From an uncultured Chloroflexota bacterium (GTDB taxonomy: Bacteria > Chloroflexota > Dehalococcoidia > UBA3495), in the NCBI GenBank assembly GCA_913031095.1, contig CAJWGH010000035.1, positions 1 to 8,242 of the forward strand: a DNA stretch of 8,242 nucleotides. The letters run 5' to 3'. Positions within the stretch are counted from its first letter, which is position 1; the number at the start of each line of letters is the position of its first letter. Below are positions 1 to 6,298 of this stretch, piece by piece. The notes below the pieces were generated by a model that had not been told where the DNA came from, ran no database searches, and saw only the letters and a program-made list of their open reading frames with translations. The translations under genes and the position numbers were made by a program.

Positions 1-72
1 ATTGTGGTGACCTACCGGAACCAGTTCGAACAGGTTGCCGCTACTCAGACCAGCACCTCTATAAGATACTAG
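1..72 (+). CDS. C-terminal end of a probable FAS1/MaoC-type dehydratase (partial)
   Basis: An open frame enters from the left edge in frame 1 and ends at TAG 70-72, giving 24 codons that read IVVTYRNQFEQVAATQTS then TSIRY. This pattern (a polar strand of type TYRNQ, then a short strand ending in IRY) resembles the last hotdog strands of FAS1-like or MaoC N-terminal dehydratases, which are often encoded directly before a separate MaoC protein. The stop lies 14 bp before the next start codon, which fits a co-translated pair. The coding status is well supported by frame and spacing. The family call rests on few residues and on context, so another hotdog or CoA-binding protein is possible. Confidence 0.55.
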   Translation: MVVTYRNQFEQVAATQTSTSIRY

Positions 73-86
73 GACGGGAGCTACGC

Positions 87-515
87 ATGGCCGATCAAGT
101 CTATTGGGATGACGTACATGAAGGCATGGCATTGCCCGACTTGGTGAAGAATCCCTCTACCCAGCAATTGGTGAAATATGCGGGCGCGTCCGGCGACTAC
201 TATCAGATTCATTACGACCAGACCTACGCACGGAATAACGATTTAGAGGACGTGATTCTCCATGGCGCTCTTAAGAACGCATTCCTGGGGCACCTGGTCA
301 CTAAGTGGATGGGACCCGATGGCGAGTTGAAACGTCTGGTCTGCCAATACCGGGGCATGGATATACCCGGCACTCCGGTGATTATCAAAGGCGTTGTTAC
401 GAAAAAATACCAGGACAAAGGCGCCGATTTGGTTGACTGCGAGATCTGGCTAGAGAACGAAAAGGGTGAGAGAACCACGCCTGGCTCGGCGACGGTTGCC
501 CTTCCTTCCAGATAA
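87..515 (+). CDS. MaoC-family (R)-specific enoyl-CoA hydratase/dehydratase
   Basis: A 142-residue single hotdog-fold protein of the MaoC/hydratase-2 family. It should add water reversibly to a trans-2-enoyl-CoA to give a (3R)-hydroxyacyl-CoA in the cytoplasm. The hydratase-2 signature is visible as ASGDYYQIHYD at residues 34-44; D37 and H42 match the catalytic Asp/His pair, and LHGALKNAFLG after about residue 57 matches the helix that follows. The length is that of a stand-alone MaoC domain. The ATG at 87 has GGGAG at 76-80, six bases upstream. The gene sits 14 bp after another probable dehydratase half, so the two may form a heteromeric hydratase like ChsH1/ChsH2 or HadAB, in which one subunit carries the catalytic residues. 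The downstream MFE-2-like SDRs would oxidise its product. The substrate is unknown. Confidence 0.88.
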   Translation: MADQVYWDDVHEGMALPDLVKNPSTQQLVKYAGASGDYYQIHYDQTYARNNDLEDVILHGALKNAFLGHLVTKWMGPDGELKRLVCQYRGMDIPGTPVIIKGVVTKKYQDKGADLVDCEIWLENEKGERTTPGSATVALPSR

Positions 516-591
516 ACACGCAAATCAAGAGCTTGAATGAGGCAGTTACTTCTGCCCCGATTAGATTAGAACCAAACCCAGGGAGGCAATA

Positions 592-1512
592 ATGGCGGAA
601 ATGTTGAATGGCAAAGTGGCCATAGTCACTGGCTCCGGCCGCGGGATCGGCCGGGGTATAGCCAAGCTGATGGCCGCAGAAGGCGCCAGCGTGGTAGTCG
701 TTGACCCTGGAGTGAACGTGGACGGCAGCGGTCAGGACCAGTCCGTAGCTGAACAGGTGGTTGCCGAGATTAAAGCTGAGGGCGGGAACGCCATCGCTTG
801 CATGGAGTCAGTAACTGAGATGGAAGGCGGCGAGAAGATAGTTCAATCCGCCGTCGACAACTTTGGTAAGCTGGACATAGTAGTCACCTGCGCCGGCATA
901 CTTCGGGATCGAATGATCTTCAACATGTCGGAAGAGGAATGGGACGACGTGATTGCCGTTCACCTCAAAGGTACATTCACCGTTGTTAAGAACGCTTGCA
1001 TCCTGATGCGCCAACAGCGCTCTGGCCGAATAATCACCTTCAGCTCCGAGTCTGGCCTCATGGGTAACTCAGGCCAGGCCAATTACGGCGCAGCCAAGTC
1101 GGGTATCGCGGGGTTCACAAAGGTCGTGGCGAAGGACATGGGCCGCTACGGTGTGACCGTTAACGCGATAGCACCCCGGGCTAGCACCCGCATGATTGCA
1201 GACATCCCTGATACTGCATCTGAGATAAGGGCCCGCAGTGGAGTGGAACCTATCGCCGGAGAGGAAGATTTGGCCAACCTGGATCCTGACCACATCGCGC
1301 CCTTTGTAGGTTACCTGGCCAGTGACTTCGCCGACAACGTTAATGGCCAGACTTTCTTGGTGTATGGCGACACCATATCGCTGGTCTCCCAGCCAAGGCC
1401 TGAGCGAGCCATCTACGAGCCAACCGGCACCTGGGACGTTGATAAGCTGTCCGAGATGGCCCGTGACATACTGACCAAAGATATATATAACCCAGCCCCG
1501 GCCAGAGAATAG
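592..1512 (+). CDS. SDR-family dehydrogenase, MFE-2-like (3R)-hydroxyacyl-CoA dehydrogenase (copy 1)
   Basis: A 306-residue classical SDR. The Rossmann motif TGSGRGIG is at 13-20. The second strand ends VVVVD with D38, which favours NAD(H) over NADP(H). The catalytic residues appear to be S152 (FSSESG), Y165 and K169 (YGAAK). H124 in VHLKGTF replaces the usual Asn, as in MFE-2-type hydroxyacyl-CoA dehydrogenases, and AGILRDR (101-107) and GNSGQANYGAAK (158-169) also match that group. The likely reaction is (3R)-hydroxyacyl-CoA to 3-ketoacyl-CoA. The usual NNAG motif reads TCAG at 99-102, which is odd. The protein runs about 50 residues beyond a minimal SDR and ends in NPAPARE. The ATG has GGGAGG at 581-586. 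It is a paralog of the gene at 2012-2932: about 80 percent identical over residues 1-200 by my hand count and much less afterwards. The exact substrate cannot be told. Confidence 0.88.
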   Translation: MAEMLNGKVAIVTGSGRGIGRGIAKLMAAEGASVVVVDPGVNVDGSGQDQSVAEQVVAEIKAEGGNAIACMESVTEMEGGEKIVQSAVDNFGKLDIVVTCAGILRDRMIFNMSEEEWDDVIAVHLKGTFTVVKNACILMRQQRSGRIITFSSESGLMGNSGQANYGAAKSGIAGFTKVVAKDMGRYGVTVNAIAPRASTRMIADIPDTASEIRARSGVEPIAGEEDLANLDPDHIAPFVGYLASDFADNVNGQTFLVYGDTISLVSQPRPERAIYEPTGTWDVDKLSEMARDILTKDIYNPAPARE

Positions 1513-1520
1513 GTCAAGAT

Positions 1521-1964
1521 TTGGCAGAGGTCTCGGTCGAAGAAGAGCTTACAGGCACCTGGCGGTTACTGGAATGCTATGGCAGTTGGTCTGACGGCCG
1601 CATCAGCTATCCTTACGGCGAGAGGCCGGAAGGCCAGTTGATTTATGACGGACGTGGCAGCTTCTCCGGCCAGATAGTTGGTAGCGGCAGGCCAGCATTC
1701 CAATCAGGAAACCTTCTCAAAGGAACTCAGGAAGAGATAAAGACAGCTTTTGAAGGATACATCGCGTACTACGGTACCTATGAAGTCGATGAGTCTAAGG
1801 GACAGGTGACTCACCACGTTGCTGGTGCTTTGTTCCCCAACTGGATTGGCGATATCCAAACGAGAAATTTTGAGTTTGAAGGTAAAAGACTTCGATTGAG
1901 CACCCAGCCCATCAAGGGCTCGCGGGCAGACCTTACAAACATACTTCTGTGGGAACGGGCCTAA
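1521..1964 (+). CDS. Lipocalin-like domain protein (Lipocalin_5 type)
   Basis: A 147-residue protein that matches the small bacterial lipocalin-like family in its whole layout: GTWRLL at 12-17, SYPYGERPEGQLIYD at 29-43, GYIAYYGTYEVDE at 79-91, VTHHVAGALFPNW at 96-108 and a closing ILLWERA. Such proteins are predicted to be small beta-barrels that hold a hydrophobic ligand; few have a proven role. There is no signal peptide or membrane segment, so it should be cytoplasmic. The start is TTG at 1521, eight bases after the stop of the first SDR. No ATG or GTG lies upstream in frame that would suit, and the only Shine-Dalgarno-like bases are AGG at 1511-1513, so translation is probably coupled. 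Its place between two paralogous SDRs suggests that it binds, delivers or converts an intermediate of the same pathway, which is inference. Confidence 0.85.
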   Translation: MAEVSVEEELTGTWRLLECYGSWSDGRISYPYGERPEGQLIYDGRGSFSGQIVGSGRPAFQSGNLLKGTQEEIKTAFEGYIAYYGTYEVDESKGQVTHHVAGALFPNWIGDIQTRNFEFEGKRLRLSTQPIKGSRADLTNILLWERA

Positions 1965-2011
1965 GCCTACCTGAACTGAATAATGATAAGTAACCAGACG
2001 GAGATAATCTG

Positions 2012-2932
2012 ATGGCGGAATTGCTGAAAGACAAGGTGGCGATTGTAACCGGCTCGGGCCGCGGCATTGGCCGGGGAGTCGCCAAGTTGATGGCCGCTCA
2101 AGGCGCCAAAGTAGTTGTAGTAGACCCTGGCGTAAACGTGGACGGCACCGGCGAAGACTCATCTTTCGCCCAACAGGTGGTGGACGAGATCAAGGCTGAA
2201 GGAGGAGAAGCGGCCGCTTCCTTGGAGTCAGTGGCCACCATGGCCGGCGGCGAGAAGATCATTCAGACCGCCCTGGACAACTACGGGAAGTTGGATATCG
2301 TTGTAACGGTAGCCGGGATTCTCCGAGACCGTATGATTTTCAACATGTCTGAACAGGAATGGGACGATGTTATCGCTGTCCACCTCAAGGGGACTTTCTC
2401 GATTGTTAAGAACGCTAGCGTTCTTTTCCGGCAGCAACGTTCGGGACGTATCATCACATTTAGCTCTACCACGGGGTTGTATGGCAACTCCGGCCAGGCC
2501 AACTACGGTGCGGCCAAGGACGGCATAGCTGGGTTCACCAGGGTGGTTGCCAGGGACATGGGCCGCTATGGTGTAACTGCCAACGCCATCTCACCGAGCG
2601 CCGCCACCAGGATGATAGGCAGCATCCCTGATGACGCTCGGGAACTCAGGGCCGCCCGTGGCATCAGTACCGGTGCAGCTCTGACGCTTAGGGGTCAAGC
2701 CGACGATATCGCGCCTATGGTTACCTGGTTGGCTTCCGACGAAGCCGGTCACGTGAACGGCCATGTCTTCCATGTGACCGAAGGCTTGGTAACCCTCCTA
2801 AACGAACCTGAACCGGTGAAGACCATCCAAAAGGATGGCAAGTGGACGGTCGAAGAACTAGTCCGGGTCTTCCCGGTGACCATTGGCATCGAGCTGGTCA
2901 ACCCAGCCCCTAGCCAAGTACCTCGAGAATAA
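2012..2932 (+). CDS. SDR-family dehydrogenase, MFE-2-like (3R)-hydroxyacyl-CoA dehydrogenase (copy 2)
   Basis: A 306-residue SDR of exactly the same length as the gene at 592-1512. It shares TGSGRGIG (13-20), D38 at the end of the second strand, H124 in VHLKGTF, S152, Y165 and K169, so it should be catalytically competent and probably NAD-dependent. Its NNAG position reads TVAG at 99-102. The nucleotide-binding and catalytic part is about 80 percent identical to copy 1, while the substrate loop after TRM (residues 199-201) and the C-terminal extension are quite different and need small gaps to align. Synonymous codons also differ widely, so the duplication is old. Both tails keep an NPAP motif near the end. 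The ATG has GGAG at 2000-2003, eight bases upstream. The two SDRs may act on successive or alternative substrates, or as subunits of a mixed tetramer. Confidence 0.88.
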   Translation: MAELLKDKVAIVTGSGRGIGRGVAKLMAAQGAKVVVVDPGVNVDGTGEDSSFAQQVVDEIKAEGGEAAASLESVATMAGGEKIIQTALDNYGKLDIVVTVAGILRDRMIFNMSEQEWDDVIAVHLKGTFSIVKNASVLFRQQRSGRIITFSSTTGLYGNSGQANYGAAKDGIAGFTRVVARDMGRYGVTANAISPSAATRMIGSIPDDARELRAARGISTGAALTLRGQADDIAPMVTWLASDEAGHVNGHVFHVTEGLVTLLNEPEPVKTIQKDGKWTVEELVRVFPVTIGIELVNPAPSQVPRE

Positions 2933-2981
2933 GGTGCCGCGCCGCGCTTTCTTCGGACTAGCTTCACAGCTTTCGAAAAAA

Positions 2982-3003
2982 GAGGCCCCATCGATGGGGC
3001 CTC
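2982..3003. terminator. Bidirectional intrinsic terminator (22-bp perfect palindrome)
   Basis: A perfect palindrome with GAGGCCCCA and TGGGGCCTC arms around TCGA gives a 9-bp GC-rich stem with a four-base loop. Six A (2976-2981) precede it and AAG plus five T (3004-3011) follow. On the + strand it would end the operon of 592-2932, with a slightly displaced U-tract. On the - strand the stem is followed at once by six T, the better intrinsic terminator arrangement. It lies 49 bp after the second SDR and 40 bp before the monooxygenase start. Confidence 0.85.
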
Positions 3004-3043
3004 AAGTTTTTAATAGACAGTTATTACAAAGGGGACCTTTTAG

Positions 3044-4195
3044 ATGATCAAAAATTTTTCCGCTTCTTATGCTGGCCATTTGGTCGATGAGAAAATCGGA
3101 TTGGAAGGTACACCTGCTAACGAGCGTTGGTACTCTAATGACCAGCTGATTGAGACTTTTGACTGGGCCTTGGACATCTCCAAGCACATCGAGGAGCTAG
3201 GATTCCAAGAATTTTGGATGGCTGAGCACCACTTCCAGCCGGAGGGCTACGAAGCCATACCCAATCTAATCATGTTGGGCCTTTATCTCTCCACGCAGAC
3301 CGAGAAGCTGAAGTTTGGATGCGGGTTCAATATTGCTCCTATGTGGCACCCTCTGCGCCTGGCTGAAGACTTCGCCATGGCTGACGTTCTAAGCAAAGGG
3401 CGGATCATATTCGGCGTGGGCCGGGGCTACCACACCCGAGAGGTAGAGACCTTTGGGGCGCCGATGCTGGACTCAGACGCTAACCGGGAGCTGTTCGAGG
3501 AGCAACTGGAAGTCATAGTTAAGGCCTTCAGCCAAGAGAAGTTCTCGCATCACGGCAAGCACTACCAACTCCCGCCGGAAGTCCCCTATCGCGGATATCA
3601 GTTGAAGGAACTGACCTTGGTTCCCCGTCCTATCACCCAGCCAGTGGACATTTGGCAGCCTCTTGTCAGCGCCAACCCCCGAGGCATCGACTTTATGGCG
3701 AAGATGGGAATTAAGCCGTTAATCGCGAATAACCCTCCCGCGGCTTTGGAAGAGAAGCTAACCATGCTCCAATCGGCAAGGGCCAAATATGGAAGGGAGA
3801 CGAATCTGGGAGAGGATATGGCTCTTGGCTTCCGGATCTTTATCGCAGAGACCAAAGAAAAGGCTATCAAGCAAGCCAGGCCTTACTTCGAAGAAGCTAT
3901 GAAATTCGCGGGCCCGCTGGGAGTGATGCCTCTGACCCCGGAGCAGAACGAGTCAGTGGTTAACAAGGGCCGGACCGCCGGAGTCGCCTTACCGACACTG
4001 GACGAAGCTGTAGAAGCCGGTTCTTGGATCTGTGGCACATCTGACGATGTCGCCGAGGCTTTGAAACGTATCGAAGAGAAGTATCCGGGGGTTGAGCGGG
4101 TGAACATTGCTGCTGTAATGGGGATGCCGCTAGAGGTGTTCAAGGACCAGCTAAGCATCATCTCCGAAGAGATCATGCCATCGTTCAAGAGCTAG
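3044..4195 (+). CDS. Luciferase-like (LLM class) flavin-dependent monooxygenase
   Basis: A 383-residue TIM-barrel protein of the bacterial luciferase family, which uses reduced FMN or F420 to oxygenate or reduce an organic substrate. Family hallmarks are FWMAEHHF at 57-64, the HPLRLAED stretch from 102, SKGRIIFGVGRG at 117-128, and a late CGTSDDVAEALKRI segment typical of the C-terminal barrel. The length is normal and no domain is missing. The ATG has GGGGA at 3031-3035, eight bases upstream; the gene ends in tandem TAG TAG stops. It lies just after the terminator of the MaoC/SDR operon and no clear promoter is seen in the 40 bp between, so it may depend on read-through or on a weak promoter. 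It could supply an oxygenation step to the same pathway, but that is context only. The cofactor and substrate are not decided. Confidence 0.88.
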   Translation: MIKNFSASYAGHLVDEKIGLEGTPANERWYSNDQLIETFDWALDISKHIEELGFQEFWMAEHHFQPEGYEAIPNLIMLGLYLSTQTEKLKFGCGFNIAPMWHPLRLAEDFAMADVLSKGRIIFGVGRGYHTREVETFGAPMLDSDANRELFEEQLEVIVKAFSQEKFSHHGKHYQLPPEVPYRGYQLKELTLVPRPITQPVDIWQPLVSANPRGIDFMAKMGIKPLIANNPPAALEEKLTMLQSARAKYGRETNLGEDMALGFRIFIAETKEKAIKQARPYFEEAMKFAGPLGVMPLTPEQNESVVNKGRTAGVALPTLDEAVEAGSWICGTSDDVAEALKRIEEKYPGVERVNIAAVMGMPLEVFKDQLSIISEEIMPSFKS

Positions 4196-4222
4196 TAGGA
4201 GAACGGCATATGGTCTCAGGAT

Positions 4223-5323
4223 TTAATTGTCCAGCGCCACGCTGTGGAAAACTCCTTGAGTGATGCCGGGCTCCAACTTTTCTGCTTGGCGGATGGCATA
4301 ATGGTCCGTCATCCCGGCGACATAGTCCACGGCGGCTCGGTCGGAGGCGGCGCCGGGGCTGAAGTACGGTGGTGGTATCTCCTCGACGTTGTCCACAAAA
4401 TAGGTGTATAGCAGATTGACCACATCTCGGCCGACTTCAGACTGTTTGGTGTTACCCAACGGCAGGTATATGTTCTGGAACATGTAGTTCCGGAGCTCCA
4501 TCATCGCTTCCCGTGCCTCGGGGTTCATCTCGATGACTGGCTTCTTTTCGGCATCCGTGTCGCCTAATCCAGAAACATGCCAGGATCCTTGCACGATGCC
4601 GGTCACGAGGGCGTCTAGCCTTTGGGAGTGGGTGGTGCCGAGAACTTGGCTGGCCCGCTTGGGCAGGTCTTCCGCGTTCAACATGCCAGCCCGGATGGCG
4701 TCGGCGATGTCGTGGTTCAAATAAGCAACGGAATCGGCCAGCCGCAGGATCTGTGCTTCCAGTGTAAGCGATTCATCTAGCTTGATGTCTAAGAAATCAC
4801 CCTGTGGCTTGGAGTGGGAAATTATTCCTTGCCTGACTTCCCAGGTTAGGTTTAACCCCTCTCCCTCTTGGGCCAGCTTCTCGACGATACGCAGGCTCTG
4901 GGCACTGTGAGTAAAGCCTTCGGAATAGGCCTGATTCAGGGTTTCCTCGCCTAGATGCCCGAACGGGGTGTGACCGAGGTCATGCCCATAAGACATAGCT
5001 TCGACCAAATCTTCGTTTAGGTTCAGGGCCCGGGCGATGGTGCGGCCCACTTGGGCTACTTCCAGTGTGTGGGTCAACCTGGTAACGAAGTGGTCGCCTG
5101 AAGGGGCTAGGAATACTTGGGTCTTGTGTTTCAAACGCCGGAAGGCGTTGGTGTGGATGATGCGGTCGCGGTCTCGTTGATACTCTGTGCGCAGGGGGGA
5201 TGGGTTCTCGGGTTTCTCACGGCCCTTGCTCTGGGTCGACCGGCTGGCGTAAGGAGAGAGATTCTCTTCCAAAGCCTCCAGCCGCTGCCGTACTTGCAGG
5301 TCGTTGACCTGACTGGGCTCCAT
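4223..5323 (-). CDS. dgt: Deoxyguanosinetriphosphate triphosphohydrolase-like HD protein
   Basis: A 366-residue HD-domain phosphohydrolase of the dGTPase-like family, expected to split dNTPs into deoxynucleosides and triphosphate and so tune dNTP pools. The N-terminal signature QRDRDRIIHTNAFRRLKHKT spans about 49-68. The metal site is visible as H85 (RLTHTLEV), H114-D115 (GHDLGHTPFGH) and D197 (LADSVAYLNHDIADA). The length fits the dGTPase-like class rather than the longer E. coli Dgt. The ATG at 5323 has GAGGG (complement of 5332-5336) eight bases upstream. It is the last gene of the cmk operon, 34 bp after a small unknown gene. Its end faces the monooxygenase gene with 27 bp between and no hairpin visible. 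Preference for dGTP over other dNTPs cannot be read from the sequence. Confidence 0.92.
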   Translation of the reverse strand: MEPSQVNDLQVRQRLEALEENLSPYASRSTQSKGREKPENPSPLRTEYQRDRDRIIHTNAFRRLKHKTQVFLAPSGDHFVTRLTHTLEVAQVGRTIARALNLNEDLVEAMSYGHDLGHTPFGHLGEETLNQAYSEGFTHSAQSLRIVEKLAQEGEGLNLTWEVRQGIISHSKPQGDFLDIKLDESLTLEAQILRLADSVAYLNHDIADAIRAGMLNAEDLPKRASQVLGTTHSQRLDALVTGIVQGSWHVSGLGDTDAEKKPVIEMNPEAREAMMELRNYMFQNIYLPLGNTKQSEVGRDVVNLLYTYFVDNVEEIPPPYFSPGAASDRAAVDYVAGMTDHYAIRQAEKLEPGITQGVFHSVALDN

Positions 5324-5357
5324 CTAGCCTACCCTCTGTGTCAACATCTCGTTCGAA

Positions 5358-5576
5358 CTAGTCCTTGAGCGGGATAATGCCCCAGGTGATGGACCCTGAG
5401 TCATTGGATAGCCCCTTGTCCTTAGCAATCTCCCGGATGTTGAGCAGGGTTGCGTTGACCTCGTTTGTCAAGAGCACCCAGTCTGGCTCATCAGGAATCC
5501 AGTAGGGCGAATTGATGCGCACCACTTGATTCTCTTTAGCATTCAAGTAGATGCCGAATTTGGATGCTTGCTGCAT
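5358..5576 (-). CDS. Small hypothetical protein (72 aa) in the cmk operon
   Basis: I do not recognise this family. The protein is 72 residues, soluble, with no signal peptide, membrane segment, Cys pair or known motif. It starts MQQASKFGIYLNAKENQVVRI, has a Pro/Trp-rich centre (SPYWIPDEPDWVLLT at 23-37), a probable helix (about 38-56) and ends SITWGIIPLKD. It is probably a real gene: the ATG at 5576 has a strong GGAGGGA (complement of 5580-5586), it has the strand and spacing of the operon (38 bp after plsC, 34 bp before dgt), and no other gene overlaps it. Its place suggests a link to nucleotide or lipid metabolism or simple co-transcription; neither is shown. Confidence 0.75.
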   Translation of the reverse strand: MQQASKFGIYLNAKENQVVRINSPYWIPDEPDWVLLTNEVNATLLNIREIAKDKGLSNDSGSITWGIIPLKD

Positions 5577-5579
5577 TTG

Positions 5580-5586
5580 TCCCTCC
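5580..5586 (-). promoter_or_regulatory. Strong ribosome-binding site of the 72-aa gene
   Basis: Read on the minus strand this is GGAGGGA, followed by CAA and the ATG at 5576. It is a near-complete anti-16S match in a short intergenic gap and is the main evidence that the small gene is translated. Confidence 0.75.
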
Positions 5587-5614
5587 GAATCTGCGGTTTA
5601 TCGCTTGGTAGTGA

Positions 5615-6298
5615 TTAGACGACCTGCTCAGCAGGCCGTTGCTTTATTTCTCGAGCATAGACCCCACGATACTCCGGCGGCAATTGGTCGGCGATACGAC
5701 TCATCACCATGTCCATTAAGCTGGACATCACTTCTTTGCTTGGTGTGCCTTCAATCACTGGTAGCGTGAACGGTTGCCCGATGCTAGCCTTCATCTTCCG
5801 GAACGGGAACGGTATCCGCCAAAGAGGGAACTTTTCGGTGCCTGTTACACCCACCGGCAGGATGGCCGCCTGCGACTTCAAAGCCAGGTACACCATACCA
5901 AGCATACCGCGGTGCAGTGTGCCGTCTGGGCTTCGAGTGCCTTCTGGGAATATCACTACAGCCCGGTCGCGTTCCAGATTCTGCATCAGTACCCGCACGG
6001 CGTCAATCCCGGCAGTTGATCGGTTGAAAGAAGATACGTGAAACAAACGCATACCCAATCGGCTGATGGGGTTCCCGAATAATTCTTTCTTGCCGATGAA
6101 GTAAAGTGGTCTGGGTATAGTGGCTACCAACAGTGGAGGGTCGTTCAACGACAGGTGGTTACTCACGATGATTAATGGGCCGAACTTGGGTACGCCTTCC
6201 GCTCCGGAGACATGCAGCCGGCCAAACGTTCGAAAGCAGAACCTGGCCAACAGGCTCCCTAGGCTGTATATGATGGTGGTGTCTTTGAAACAGGTCAA
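5615..6298 (-). CDS. plsC: 1-acyl-sn-glycerol-3-phosphate acyltransferase
   Basis: A 227-residue PlsC-type acyltransferase, which transfers an acyl chain to lysophosphatidate to make phosphatidate at the inner face of the membrane. The catalytic motif NHLSLNDPP (47-55) holds the H48-x4-D53 pair, and the substrate motif FPEGTRS is at 117-123. A hydrophobic N-terminal stretch (about 9-22) may serve as membrane contact. Length is normal. The start is TTG at 6298, whose last bases overlap the TGA stop of cmk as TTGA, so translation is coupled to cmk; only a weak GGA lies upstream. A cmk-plsC pair is a known arrangement in several bacterial groups. The acyl donor (acyl-ACP or acyl-CoA) and exact acceptor cannot be told. 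Confidence 0.92.
   Translation of the reverse strand: MTCFKDTTIIYSLGSLLARFCFRTFGRLHVSGAEGVPKFGPLIIVSNHLSLNDPPLLVATIPRPLYFIGKKELFGNPISRLGMRLFHVSSFNRSTAGIDAVRVLMQNLERDRAVVIFPEGTRSPDGTLHRGMLGMVYLALKSQAAILPVGVTGTEKFPLWRIPFPFRKMKASIGQPFTLPVIEGTPSKEVMSSLMDMVMSRIADQLPPEYRGVYAREIKQRPAEQVV

Noticed and set aside
541..556. GGCAG/CTGCC hairpin between the MaoC and SDR genes
   Set aside because: The stem is 5 bp with no T-run after it; not a terminator, and too weak to call regulatory.
1704..2162. Minus-strand open frame of 152 codons
   Set aside because: It runs antisense across the lipocalin-like gene and the start of SDR copy 2, both with clear family motifs; its product is Arg/Leu/Ser-rich with no recognisable domain.
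592..2932. Duplicated SDR region as a sign of a transposon or recent duplication
   Set aside because: There are no terminal repeats, target-site duplications or transposase, and synonymous divergence is large, so the copies are old.
3598..4188. Two minus-strand open frames inside the monooxygenase gene
   Set aside because: They are antisense to a complete luciferase-like protein with all family segments, and their products have low-complexity Ser/Ala/Ile composition.
5351..5358. GTTCGAAC palindrome between the 72-aa gene and dgt
   Set aside because: An 8-bp palindrome is expected by chance at this scale and it has no partner copy or promoter nearby.
5709..6041. Plus-strand open frame of 110 codons
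   Set aside because: It lies wholly antisense to plsC, whose HX4D and FPEGTRS motifs fix the real strand.
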